A stretch of 64,000 nucleotides of DNA, from the NCBI RefSeq assembly GCF_000715075.1, contig NC_134093.1, positions 100,238,826 through 100,302,825 on the forward strand, given 5' to 3'. Position numbers and translations under genes: made by a program. The first letter of the stretch is position 1. Each line of letters begins with the position of its first letter. The DNA is from Nicotiana tabacum (taxonomy: Eukaryota > Streptophyta > Magnoliopsida > Solanales > Solanaceae). Under the pieces are notes generated by a model. It saw nothing but the letters and a program-made list of their open reading frames with translations, did no database searches and had not been told where the DNA came from. This document shows positions 9,066 through 20,960 of this stretch, in pieces.

Positions 9066-11989
9066 TGCAATGACCTGACTGGTCGTTTTGATCTCTAGCG
9101 CATCGTTCGGTAGTTTGAGGCCTCTGGTAGATTCACTTCATGTTTTATGACTTGTACACGTGGTCGAAATTGAATTTCGAAAAGTTCAGAATGGTTTTGG
9201 AGAGAAAATTCTAAATTTGCAAGCTTTAAGTTGGAAGGGTTGACTAAGGTTTGACTTTGAGTAAACGACCTCGGAATCGGAATTTGAAGGTTCCAATCGG
9301 TTCGTATGATGATTTCAGACTTGGGCATATGTTCGGGTTGAGTATCGGGTGGTCCGGAAGCATTTCGGCACCTATTATGGAAAGTTGACATTTTGGATGT
9401 TCTAGAATATCATACGTTTGTTTTGAAGTGAATTTTGATGTTATTAATGTACATTTGGAGTTTTGAGCCTTGGAATAGGTTCGTATCGTGATTTGTGACT
9501 TGTGCGTAAAGTTTGGCATCATTCCGGAATGTTTAAGAGTAATTCGGACGCGTTCGATGAAGTTTGAAGGTTGGAAAGTTGGAAGAAAGGTTTTTGGCCG
9601 TCGATTCGTACTTTGTATGCCATTTGACATGATTTCAGGCTTCGACTAAGTCCGTATCATATTTTGGGATGTGTTGGTACGTTTGGATGGGGTCCTAGGG
9701 GCCTCGAATTTGAAATAGATTGAAAACGGATTGGAATTCGGATCTGAGGAGATGTTATTGCTTCTGAAGACTGGTGTAATCGCACCTGCGGAAGGAGTGG
9801 CTGCAAGTGCAGTCACGTAGGTGCGTAGAGGGACATCGCAGGTTCGATTTTCGTGAAGAAGGTCTGGGGGCGCAGGTGCAAGGAAAATTCCGCACCTGCG
9901 AAGTCGCAGATGCGGAGAAGGGGTCGTACAAGCGGTGTTGGGTAAGAGGCTGTGGTTGTGCAGGCTGTTGGTCGCAAAAGCGGGAAGGAGCCTTGGGCTG
10001 AAGGAGCGCAGAAGAGGACCCGCAGAAGCGGACTCTTGTCTGCAAAAGTGAAGTGCTGGGAGTCAGGGGTTTTTCGCATATGCGATGTTTGGACCGCAGG
10101 TGCGATGATCGCTGGGCATAGGGCCTTGTTAAGTACGTGGGTTTGGCTAATTTTCATTTTATTTCTTCTATGGGAGCCAGTCTTGGAGCGATTTTGGAGC
10201 GTCATTTTCATCGTCAAGCATGAGGTAAGTAATTTCTACAAGTTGTGAGTTAAATATATGAATTTGGGCTTGTAAATACATGAAAAATTGTGGAAATTAT
10301 GGGATTTTAAAAGAAAACCTAGATATTGGTGTTTTTGGATTTTTACCACGAAATTGGACATGGAATTAGGAATAAATTATATATTTGAGTTCGTGGTGTT
10401 ATGGGTAAAGTTTATCTTCAAATATTTTTGAAATTCGGGCACGTGGACCCGAGGGTTGACTTTATTGACTTTTTGAGCGGAGTTGGGAAGTGTTATGAAT
10501 TAATTAATTATGATGGAGTACATTTTTATTGGCTTCCATGATTGTTTGACTAGTTTCGGAATGTTTGGCTTGGAGTTGAGTGTTAGAGTGGCGTTGGAGC
10601 CGGTTATGGAACATCAGAGTGAGGTAAGTCTCTTGTCTAACTCTGTGAGGCGGAAACTACCCGCTAGGTGATGTAATTGTTATGTGCTATTAATTGTGGG
10701 TGCTACGTACGCACGAGGTGATGAGAGTTCGTACATAGCTAAAACATGTTTATGTCCAGGTAGACTTAGGACTTTACCATGTAATATTTGGAATATTTGA
10801 ATTCATTCTTCTACCTTAATTAATTGAAATTTTAATTGAACTTGATTTAGAAATATATACATATATTTTAGGCCGAGCCTTATTAAGTTGAGTTGTTGGC
10901 AAGTTATTTAAGAAACGTTAATGGTTATACACACATAGTGTTCCTATACTGTATCGTAAGCTCGTGTCTCGTAATTCGATAATTCTTTTCCATTCTTGTT
11001 GAGCGGGCTGAATGCTTCGGCAGGATTATGTACCACACTCTCATGGGAGCGGACCGTTCGCCTTGGCAGTATAATAGATGCATCTATGATTCATGCCGCT
11101 CGACCCTCGGAAGTGTACACGTTATGATGGGATCGGGTCGATCGCTTCGGCAATATCATATTCTTTCTAAGATCTGGTCGTACGACCTCGGCATAATCAT
11201 GCGCTATATCGCTAGCAGCCTGAATATTCGCGAGATTTTCCTTCCATTGATGCCTTGCATTTTATATGGGAGTTCTTATCCATTTTTTATTGGCACTTGA
11301 TAATTCCGAGCTGTCGAGATAGAATACAGGATTGAGAAATTAATATTGTTAAAAGAAATTTTGGAAGATTGTGTTAGTTACAGATTTACCTCACTACTAT
11401 TATTATACACTTATCTATTTATGATTTACCATATCGATTTATTGGACCACTAGTAAGTGTCAATGTCGACCCCTCGTCACTACTTCTCCGGGGTTAGGCT
11501 AGATACTTACTGGGTAATCGTTGATTTACATACTCATGTTGTACTTCTGCATTAAATGTGTAGGAACCGACAAGTTCATCTGATGATCATCTTGGCATGT
11601 AGACTCAGCTGTTGAGGAGTCTTCATGTGAGTTGCATTCCAGGCTACGCATCGTAGTCCACGGAGTTTCCATCGTACTATTTATTTTATCTTGTCTTATT
11701 TAATTCTAGACAGATGTTGTATTATTATTGTACTCCTTAGTAAATACTCATGCACTTGTGACACCAGGTTTTGGGGGTACCTACTAGGTGTCCATTATTG
11801 TAGTTCGCGTAATTATTATCATTTCACCTTATAATTTATACCTTATACGAAAATTGGAAAAAATAAAATTATGGGTTTTCTACGAGTATTAGATTTTACA
11901 CTACTTATTCAATGGGATTCATGATTTCAAAAATAATAAAATGAGTAACTAAGTTGATTAATCACTGTTGTCTGGTCTGAAGCCTGACA
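9066..11989 (+). repeat. E3 5' LTR
   Basis: It starts TGCAATGACCTGACTGGTCG. Landmarks are the CGCACCTGCG cluster (about 9780-10110), the GAGGTAAGT segments at 10222 and 10620, five CCTCGGCA-type modules (11005-11205), the GTCGACCCCTCGTCACTACT box near 11465, and the end GAAGCCTGACA. Its last 40-60 bp differ from the 3' LTR and look deleted. Confidence 0.88.
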
Positions 11990-11992
11990 GCT

Positions 11993-12004
11993 TGGTATCA
12001 GAGC
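11993..12004 (+). promoter_or_regulatory. E3 primer-binding site
   Basis: TGGTATCAGAGC lies three bases after the LTR end. It is the classic plant PBS complementary to the 3' end of initiator tRNA-Met, which primes minus-strand DNA synthesis. Confidence 0.9.
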
Positions 12005-12815
12005 GTTGGGTTCACTTAGGTCTCACGAGTCACGAAAAAGTCTAGTAGAGTCCTGCGGATCGGTACAGAGACGTCTGTACTTATCTTCGAGAGGCTAGTA
12101 TGCTGTTATGAGCACTTCCCTTCTTGATTCCTCGTCATGCGATTTGATTCCATTGAGGCTTTTGCCTTCATTTCCTTCATACTCACTCTTGCACGATGTT
12201 GAGCGCTTGTTATCAATTGGTCATGAAGGATTTGTAGTGGTACTGTAGACATGGTGTAGGATGTTTCTCCCTACGTATTCGAGCGAGTTATTATCGTCGT
12301 CTTGTGGAAGGGGTTCTGTCATTTCGGCCATGTATAAGTATTACCTATGGTTTTGAGGTTATGCACAGATTGTTATGATGTTCGTGTGTTGTTATCGTGC
12401 TGAGTTGTTATGAATGGTAGATTGCTCATTTATGGGCTGCGAAAGTGGATGACTCGAAAGGAGGATTTTTCGGTTCATGGTTTAGAGGTTCGGCATTTAA
12501 TTCCAGCAGAGTAAAGGCAATCAGATTATGGATGTTCAGGCTTTGGTTCATGGAGTAACGAGACCTAATATTTTTGAGCGTGGTGGAATCTTCATTTGTG
12601 ATCATCGTCCTTGTTTGAACGCATTAAGGTTCGCCGGTGTTATGATATTTTTTTATTTGCCTTCGGGGTAGTGTGTGGTGAAATAGTGTCTAAGAAGCGG
12701 TTATCAGAAATCGCAGTGTGTAGCGGTTTCAGAATCGAATCGATGTTTCTGATGTTGATGGCTCGAGGAAGATGATCTTCGAGGGGGCTTAACGTTGGTA
12801 GCAATATATCAGTTC

Positions 12816-12960
12816 AGGTGCTACAGAGATGGACTTTGATTTGAGGTAGTATTTGGGTAGCGAAAGATGAGGAAGGACATGGTGGGAGGTGTCTCGTGGT
12901 GGTTGAATTGTTAGCGGGCCAAGTGTGAAAAGCAGAGGTCGAGAAGTTGCTTAAAGGATA
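12816..12960 (+). pseudogene. Integrase zinc-binding remnant in E3
   Basis: Read with frame shifts, the segment gives GATEMDFDLR, then RKMRKDMVGGVSWWLNC, then RAKCEKQR. It aligns to the family pattern GATKMYRxLRxxYWWRRMKKDIVEYVxRCLNCQQVKxEHQR seen in E1 and E2. Only the outline and one cysteine of the H2C2 site survive. E5 has the same remnant near 50155-50310 on the minus strand. Confidence 0.6.
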
Positions 12961-15526
12961 TGGTTTGACCAAAGTGGGAGTGGCATAGTAGCAAGTGGAT
13001 TCTGTGGTAGGATAGCCACATGCTTTTAGAAAAGTTTAGAGGAATTTGGGAATCATGGGGGACAAAGACTAGGTCTACGGATTTTATTTGGGGTGGTGGC
13101 TACTGTACTGAGGAAGATTGAGTATGGCAGAGAGGGGGTTTGCTTGAAATGGAGAGGGGTGTGAAAAACTTGCTTATCGTTTTTGGGATGCAACTTGACT
13201 TCTAGTTTGGAATGTATTGTTAGACTTTCAGTTGATGTCTATAGGGAATGAACGGACTCTTACAGCTGGCGGGCGAGCATGGGCTCAAGAGGGTTTATTG
13301 ATTTCATGGTAGTTGTACCCTATGCAACGTCATTGGAAGATGTCGGTATGGAAATCCACATGTGGGCTATCTCCTGTGGACAGGTTAGCGGTTGCGTGAT
13401 TTTGATGAAGTTTCAACGTAGAGTTCTACTTACTAGCCGACAGAAGGTCGAATATGCGATTGTGGCTGATAATTCGGAATGCTCATGAAGAGTTTAACAA
13501 GGGACTATCAGAAATTTGGCAAGTTGATGGTGCGAGATCATGTTAATTGAGAAGGAGGAATCTTTGTGGGTTCTACATTATTCGATGGTAGCTTAAAGCT
13601 AAGTGGGGGAGCCTATCGTCTACGATTGGATCGCGTGGTTGTCTACTTGTGCAACTTCTGGTTATCAGTGCATTGGTGCACTATTTATGACTAAGAAAAG
13701 AAAACATCAGGAGTAATTCGAGCAAATGAGTTGATGAATGTGTGTTATATTTCGCATTATCGATTAATGCACAGGTTTTGGGAAAACTCACAGTTTATGC
13801 TTCTTGTGGATGTGATGTACAAGGAAAAATAATTCTTCCGGTTGCTTCTTTAAGAGTGTTCATGTGCTGACAACGCACTAGAGTTTGGCTTATATTTGGG
13901 ACCAAGTCAGAGTGGGTGACTCTCAACAGTGGTGCTAATGGGTTCGTTATATGGCTGAAGACCGGGATTTTGCAGCAGAGTGTGAAGAATTCTTAGGGAA
14001 TTTTCTATGTTATCATCGGGTCTGCGGGGCAGTATTGGAAAATAGGAGAAACAGTTTCGGATTCGCGAAAGGTCTTTAAGAATGGGTGTACCAGTTTGAG
14101 ATGCTATTGTGCGCATGAGGAGGTTATGATATGGTTCATGGTTATTAAAACGATGTGGTCTCGTGAATTGGGTCACTCAGGAGGAATGTTGTTGAGTTTC
14201 GTTATGTTCTCGAATGGAGCTATTATTATTTCTAAGGCAAGTCAAGAGTAAATTGAAAGAAGTGGGGTCGGTTAGTAATGATTTGAATCAACATGATTGT
14301 GGCAATGATCAGTTCCTTCGGCGTGTTAAGGTATACGAGTGGGTTATGGTTGTACGTACGGGCTCGACAGCCACCATAATTTGCTTGATTTGGGAGGTAT
14401 TTGATTAAAATGGCCTTGTTGTGTAAATGAATTTTCGGAAGGGTAATGGCAGTTTAGACCGCGATTTGAGGTTTGTATTTTCTGCGGTTATGGGAATTCA
14501 GTCGCATGTTGCAATGGTTCTTCTTAAATGAGTTAAGTGAAAGGTTTCTAGATGATGAAGTGTTTATTCTATTAGATGTTAAGGAGTTATGATGAAATTC
14601 TTGTACTCTCGTGTAGCGGCATGGTAAGTGCAGCGGGTGGTATGGAAACCTGGAGGTTGAGGACCAAGGTCGAGGTTTGGGGTTGATAAGAATGTCACGA
14701 GCTCGGAGGAGCGGGGGAAGATTTAAGATGTTCAGAGTATGCTGGCATTATATTCGGGCAGTCTGAGGATGGTCTGTTTGGGTAAGAAGTGTTGAGTATT
14801 GAAATGAGGATGCTTGACTAGCACTATGGATGTAGCATGGTCGATGGCAATTGATGTTCAAATTTTACTACCTGGTGTGGAATGTTGTGGGGGTATATCC
14901 TACGAGAAGATCATATAAATGTGACGTGTTACTCATTCGATTGTTAGAGATTTAAATCAGGTATGGAGATTTTGGTACTGTCGCCAATGGGAGAGGTTAT
15001 GATTGGGAATCGATCTATTTCTTTGGTTGTGGACAGTGTGAGTTTGTTCTAGATTTGATGGTTGTCTATATGTGTCATGAATAGGGTTATTGAGGATCCT
15101 TGAAAGGTCATTAGCCCTGTATGGGATAAGCGGAATCATCTTGAGGTCCGCTAGTAGATTTACATCACATCAGATGTGTTCATTCAGCATAGTATTGTTA
15201 TGGAGGAGTCTTTGGGTGTTGGATGTTATTCCTGTCATCAGCTATCCTATGTAATACTATATTATGCCATGTGGGTTGTGAGACGAATTGATTATTCGCA
15301 CATGTGTTGTGATCCCGTGTAGCTTGTGGTGTTATATGAGCAAGATGGCTCTCGAGATGCAGGTCATTTATTGCACCGTAGTCGTACTTGGGTTTTGTAA
15401 CGTATGTCGCTATCATCTCCCCAGGGATTGTATTATGCACTTGGTGTGCCTGTGGTCGATATTCGAGCATTTCGTAAGTATAAGCATGACGTCTTGTTGG
15501 GTGTTTCCTTACTAATTGTTATATTT

Positions 15527-15695
15527 AGATCCGGTGGCATGTCGCCATGGATACGTTGTTTGGATCGGGTGGCACGCCGCCATAGGTATGTTGTGTGGAT
15601 CGGGTTGCATGATGCAACAGGGTCATGTTTGGATCGGGTTGCATGCCGCAACAGTGTCATAGTTGGATCGGGTTGCACGCTGCACCAATGAGATG
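15527..15695 (+). repeat. Five-copy 33-36 bp minisatellite with hairpin cores (E3)
   Basis: The consensus begins GGATCGGGTTGCA. Each copy contains a 5-bp inverted arm pair around a 5-base loop. The cores are GTGGC/GCCAT, GTGGC/GCCAT, GTTGC/GCAAC, GTTGC/GCAAC and GTTGC/GCACC. Four of the five pair fully if G-T (G-U in RNA) wobble is allowed, although the stem base differs between copies. E5 has four related copies at 47483-47616. Confidence 0.85.
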
Positions 15696-16506
15696 TTGAG
15701 TAATGTTCCCTATATATCCTTGTGTATTTTGTTTCTCATTCTCCGAGAAGGGTTCATAGCATCTTTTCGGCTATTTTATTTGTTACGCGGCGGGGTTGTT
15801 CTTTTCCAGAGTTCGTTCTTCCTTATGTGTCCCATTCCAGTTGTAGTTTGTTGGCGCATTGATAGCGTCATATGAGATCTTGGTCAGTGTTTGAGGTGGC
15901 TTATTACCTGAGCATCTTGTACTGGGTGAGACCAGGTTATTGGACCTGAAATCAGTGCAATCAGATTCATGTAGGGTATATTAGAGAGAAAATATCGTTA
16001 ATCAGTTCAGAATGTGAAAATGATTCTTGTCAGGTGAAGGGACTCCGTGAGTTATTGATTTGATGGGTGGTCATTAGTTCCTGCGCATCTCTTTCATTGT
16101 TGCAGTATTGTGAGGATTGAAACCGGGCTTATATGTGTTATGAGGTATACTACGAGCATCGGGTCAGTGAATTTGCAGCTGTTGTGCTTGGAGGAAGTTT
16201 CCTTAGGCAAATGCGTTATGCGGTGCGTTGTGTGATGTCAGCATGGGTGCATGATCATGTGTGGGTTCAGCGTGTGGAGATTTATACGGTGTTTGTATGT
16301 TAGAATCAGGTCTTGTAGAGAAATTCAGAGGTTGGAATTTGGTTCTAAGTCTTATTGACTAAATAAAAGGGAGGATCTTCAGTCTAGCTCGAGCTAATGT
16401 GCTCAACTGGGTTGTGGTGGCACGGTAGGTGCACAAGGTGTTGAACAGTGATTTTAGGACTTCTCCGGAGCAGCTCTTAGCACATTCGAGGATGAACGTA
16501 TGTTTA

Positions 16507-16518
16507 AGTGGGGGAGAA
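16507..16518 (+). promoter_or_regulatory. E3 polypurine tract
   Basis: AGTGGGGGAGAA precedes the 3' LTR (CGTAATGACC, a mutated TGTAATGACC). The upstream CACATTCGAGGATGAACGTA also recurs, as its complement, next to the E5 LTR start. Confidence 0.8.
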
Positions 16519-19458
16519 CGTAATGACCTGACCGGTTGTTTTGATCTCTAGCGCGTCATTCGGCGGTTTGAGGCCTCGAGTTGCTTCACTTCATAGTTTA
16601 TGACTTGTACAAGTGGTCGGAATTGAATTTCGGGATGTTCGGAGTGATTTTGGAAAGAAAATTCTAAATTCGGAAGCTTTAAGTTGGAAGGGTTGACTAA
16701 GGTTTGACTTTTGAGTAAACGACCTCGGAATCGGGATTTGAAGGTTCCAATAGGTTCGTATGATGATTTCGGACTTGGGCGCCTATTATGGAAAGTTGGC
16801 ATATTTGAAGTTCTAGAATTTCATAAGTTTGGCTTGAAGTGGATTTTGATGTTATCGATGTTCGTTTGGAGTTCCGAGCCTTGGAATAGGTTCGTATCGT
16901 TATTTTTGACTTGTGTGTAAAGTTTGGCATCATTTCGGGATGTTTAAGTGTAATTCGGACATGTTCAGCGAAGTTTGAAGGTTGGAAAGTTGGAAGAAAG
17001 GTTTTAGGAAGCCGATTCGTAATTTTGATGTTGTTTGACGTGATTTGAGGCTTCGACTAAGTTCGTATCGCGTTTGGGATGTGTTGGTACATTTGGATGG
17101 GGTCCCGGGGGCCTTGGGTTTTGAAATGGATTGGAATTCGGATATGAGGAGATGTTGTTGCTGCTGAAGACTGGTGTAATCGCACCTGCGGAAGGAGTGG
17201 CCGTAGATGCGGTCACGCAGGTGCGTAAGGGGGTCGTCGCAGGTGCGAGGAAAATTTTGTACCTGCGAAGTCACAGATACGGAGAAGGGGTCACAGAAGC
17301 GGTGCTGGGTGAGAGGTTGTGGTTGCGTAGGTGCGAGAACATTTCCGCACTTGCAAGCTCACAGGTGTGGGCTGTTGGTCGTAGAAGCGGGAAGGGGCCT
17401 TGGGCTAAAGGAGCGCAGAAGCAGACTCTTGTTCGCAAAAGCGAAGTGCTGGGAGTCAGGGGGTTTCGCAGATGCAATGTTTGGACCGCACCTGCGGAAC
17501 CGCAGATGCGTTCAAGTGACCGCAGGTGCGATGATCGCTAGGCATAGGGCCATGTTAAGTACGTGGGTTTGTCTCATTTTCATTTCATTTCTTCCATGGG
17601 AGCCGGTCTTGGAGCGATTTTGGAGCGTCATTTTCATCGTTAATCATGAGGTAAGTAATATCTACAAGTTGTGAGTTAAATATACGAATTTGGGATTGTA
17701 AATACATGAAAAATTATGGAAATTGTGGGATTTTAAGAGAACCTAGAAATTGGTATTTTTAGATTTTTACCATGAAATTGGAAATGGAATTAGGAATAAA
17801 TTATATATTTGAGTTCATGGTGTTATGGGTAAAGTTTATCTTCAAATATTTTCAGAATCCGAGCACATGTGCTCGAGGGTTGACTTTATTGACTTTTTAA
17901 GTGGAGTTGGGAAGTATTATGAATTAATTAATTATGATGTTGGAGTACATTTATATTGGCTTCCGTGATTGTTTGACTACTTTCAGAACATTTGGCTTGG
18001 AGTTGAGTGTTAGAGTAGCGTTGGGGCCGGTTATGGAGCAACGGAGCAAGGTAAGTCTCCTGTCTAACTTTGTGAGGGGGAAACTACCCCTAGGTGATGT
18101 AATTGTTATGTGCTATTAGTTGTGTGTACTACGTACGCACGAGGTGACGAGAGTCCATACGTAGCTAAAGCATGTTTATGTCCGGGTAGACTTAGGACTT
18201 TACCATATAATATTTGGAATATTTGAATTCATTCTGCTGGCTTAATTAATTGAAATTATAATTGAACTAGACTTAGAAATATATACATATATATTAGGCA
18301 GAGCCTTATTACCTTGAGTTGTTGGCAAGTTATTTGAGAAACGGTAAAGGTTATACTCACCTTGTGTTCCTATACTGAATCGTAAGCTCGTGTCTAGTAA
18401 TTCGATAATTCCTTTCCTTTCTTGTGGAGCAGGCAAAACACCTCGGCAGGATTATGTACCACACTCTCATGGGAGCGGGCCGTTCACCTCGGCAGTAAAA
18501 TAGATGAATATATGGTTTGTGCCGCTCGACCCTCGACAGTGTACACGTTATGATGGGATCGGGCCGATCGCCTCGGCAATATCAATGTTCTTTCTGTGAT
18601 CTAATCGTACGACCTCGGCATAATCGTGCGCTATATCGCTAGCAGTTCGAATATTCGCGAGATTTTCCTTTTACAGATGCCTTGCATTTTATATGGGAAT
18701 TCTTATCCCTTTGTTATTGGCACTTGATAATTCCGAGTTGTTGAGATAGAATACGGGATTGAGAAATTAATATTGTTAAAAGAAATTTTGGAAGATTGTG
18801 TTAGTTACAGATTTACCTCACTACTATTGTTGTACTCTTACTTGTTTATGATTTACTATATCGATTTATTAGACCACTAGTAAGTGTCGATGTCGACCCC
18901 TCGTCACTACTTCTCCGGGGTTAGGCTAGATACTTACTAGGTATGTGTTGATTTACACACTCATGCTTCACTTCTGCACTAATTGTGCAAGAACCGACAT
19001 GTTCATCTCATGATCATCTTGGCGCGTAGGTGCAGCTGTTGAGGATACTTCATGTGAGCTGCATTCCAGGCTACGCATCGCAGTTCACGGAGTCTCCATT
19101 ATACTATTTAATTTATCCTGTCTTATTTACATTATAGACAAATGTTGTATTATTATTGTACTCCTTAGTAAATACTCATGCACTTGTGATACAGGGTTTT
19201 GGGGGTACCTACTGGGTGTTCATTATTGTAGTTCGCGTAATTATTATCATTTCACCTTGTAATTTATACCTTATACGGAAATTGGAAAAGATAAAATCAC
19301 AGGTTTTCTACGAGTACTACATTTTACACTACTTATTCAATGGGATTCATGATTTTGAAAATAATAAAATGATTAACTAAGATGATTAATCACCGTTGGC
19401 TTGCCTGGCGGCGGCGTCAGGCGCCATCACGACCTATACTGGATTTTCGGTGGTGACA
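16519..19458 (+). repeat. E3 3' LTR
   Basis: It is homologous along its length to 9066-11989, with the same order of landmarks: the CGCA cluster about 17180-17530, CCTCGGCA modules about 18425-18630, and the GTCGACCCCTCG box near 18893. It has a deletion near 16780 and keeps the full terminus TCGGTGGTGACA. Confidence 0.9.
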
Positions 19459-19463
19459 GATCC
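19459..19463. repeat. E3 target-site duplication, right copy
   Basis: GATCC, identical to 9061-9065. Confidence 0.9.
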
Positions 19464-20338
19464 CAGGCCTCCTTGGCCTAGCCCGCACCTGCGACCATCT
19501 TCCTCGCACCAGCGAGCTCGCAGGTACGGTAAGCCCTCCACTTCTGCGACCACTGGACAACCTGCTTTAGGTCGCTTCTGCGGTTGATGGGCCGCTTCTG
19601 CGAGGTCGCACCTGCGGCCAAAACCTCTCAGGTGCGAACGCACCAGAACTGGAGCACCAGCAGCTCCCTAAGTCAAATTCCGAGTCTGATTGTAGTCCGT
19701 TTTACCTCTGGGGCCTCGGGACCCCGTCCAATTACACTCACTCATCCAAAAATATAATACGGACCCGCTCGAAATCGAAACACCAAAATAACATCTAGAA
19801 ATACAAATCAGACGCCAAAACGCATGAATCGAATTATGAAACTCAAAAACTTCTAGAAACACTTCCGCGCATCCGATTCCTATCAAATCAACTCGGAACG
19901 ACGTCAAATTTTGTGTGAAAATCACAAATCACCATACGGAACTATTCCCAGGCTCATAAACCCAAACGGATATCGATAACACCAAAATCTACTCCAACCC
20001 AAACTTAAAGAACTTGAAAAACCTTCAATGCGCCAACGTTCAATATTAAGTGCCGAAACGCTCCCAGGTCATCCGAACCCGATCCAAACATACGCCTAAT
20101 TCCAAAATCATCATACGAACCTATTGGGACCGTCAAATCCCGGTTTCGAGGTCGTTTACCCAAAATGTTGACTCAAGTCAAATTTAAACATTTTAAGCCA
20201 ATTTTAAGGAACTAAGTATTCCGATTTCAACCCGATCCCTTCCAAACCCAAACTAACCATCCCCGCAAGTCATAAATTAGTAAAAGCACATACGGGGAGT
20301 CTTAATTAGGGGAACAGGGACCTAGAAAGTGAGGCCAT
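19464..20338 (-). repeat. E2 LTR, upstream part
   Basis: This continues the E2 LTR interrupted by E3. It starts with the rest of the CGCACCTGCG cluster (19485-19640) and runs to a segment matching the beginning of the E1 LTR (complement of TTTCTAGATCCCTGTTACCC near 20311). The first 25 or so bases of the LTR are missing, replaced by the join to integrase. Confidence 0.85.
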
Positions 20339-20960
20339 CTCTGATATGATGGAAACAGGAACACAATGCAACCGAACAACCTCTTGAATGTAAATCTGGG
20401 CCAATCTCTATGAAGAATACATAGTCACAACTGGAATGAAGTGTGCCAACTTGGTCAACCTGTCGACAATGACCCAAATTGGATCAAACTTCCTCAAGGT
20501 CCGCGACAACCGAACTACGAAGTCCAAAGTGATGTGCTCCCACTTCCACTCAGGTATAACCATCTGCTGAAGTAGGCCACTGGCCTTTGGTGCTCATACT
20601 TGACCTGCTGGCAATTTAGACATCTCTCCACACACTCAACTATGTCCTTATTCATCCGCCGCCACCAATAATGGTGCCTCAGGTGGCGGTACATCTTCGT
20701 AGCCCCTGGATAAAAAGAATACCGAGAACTGTGTGCCTCCTCTAAAATCTTCTCCCTCAAGCCATCAACATTAGGAACACATAGGCGACCCTGGAGCCGC
20801 AGAACACCATCCTCACCGATAACAACCTCCTTGGCACCACCCCCTAGTATCGTCGCCCTGAGAACCAACAAGTGCGGGTCATCGAACTGACGAGCCTTGA
20901 TCTGCTCGAATAATGAAGACTAAGCGACGACGCATGCAATAAATCGGCTGGGCTCTGAAA
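20339..20960 (-). pseudogene. E2 integrase, truncated after the second catalytic region
   Basis: On the minus strand, 20871-20515 reads MLVLRATILGGGAKEVVIGE and later HSSRYSFYPGATKMYRHLRH and ERCLNCQQVKYEHQRP, so the zinc site, including CxxC, is intact. A frameshift follows. Then KFDPIWVIVDRLTKLAHFIP, RLAQIYIQEVVRLH and SIISE appear, after which the sequence runs into the LTR. About the last two thirds of the catalytic core, the C-terminal domain and the chromodomain are absent compared with E1. Confidence 0.85.

Larger units (their letters stand above)
12005..16506 (+). other. E3 interior, largely non-coding
   Basis: This is 4.5 kb with stops in all frames and no frame above about 96 codons. 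The leader (12005-12110) resembles those of E5, E7 and E8 (GATCGGTACAGAGACGTCTG, CTTCGAGAGGCTA). Apart from the integrase trace and the hairpin minisatellite annotated separately, I see no known motif. The open frame 13279-13488 has no convincing similarity. E5 carries the same interior on the minus strand, including the segment around 13360-13480 (mirrored near 49700-49790), so this is a family structure and not random filler. Confidence 0.7.
9066..19458 (+). mobile_element. E3: structurally complete, almost non-coding LTR retrotransposon
   Basis: The element is 10.4 kb with a 2.92-kb 5' LTR, a PBS, a 4.5-kb interior, a PPT and a 2.94-kb 3' LTR, flanked by GATCC duplications. The longest open frames inside are under 100 codons. 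The only coding trace I recognise is a ruined integrase zinc-binding segment (about 12816-12960). It lies only about 0.8 kb after the PBS, so gag, protease and RT are missing or unrecognisable. The two LTRs differ by many substitutions and indels, for example about 45 bp missing from the 3' LTR near 16780, so the insertion is not recent. It would have needed proteins from an autonomous gypsy relative. Confidence 0.88.

Noticed and set aside
11993..12004. tRNA gene fragment
   Set aside because: Only the 12-base primer-binding match to the tRNA-Met 3' end is present; there is no cloverleaf sequence around it.
13279..13488. Small gene in E3 (69 codons, MGSRGFIDFMVVVPYATSLE)
   Set aside because: There is no recognisable domain, the E5 counterpart is broken, and the surrounding interior is full of stops.
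15527..15695. CRISPR-like array (regular repeats of about 35 bp)
   Set aside because: Copies are contiguous with no distinct spacers, are degenerate, and lie inside a plant retrotransposon.
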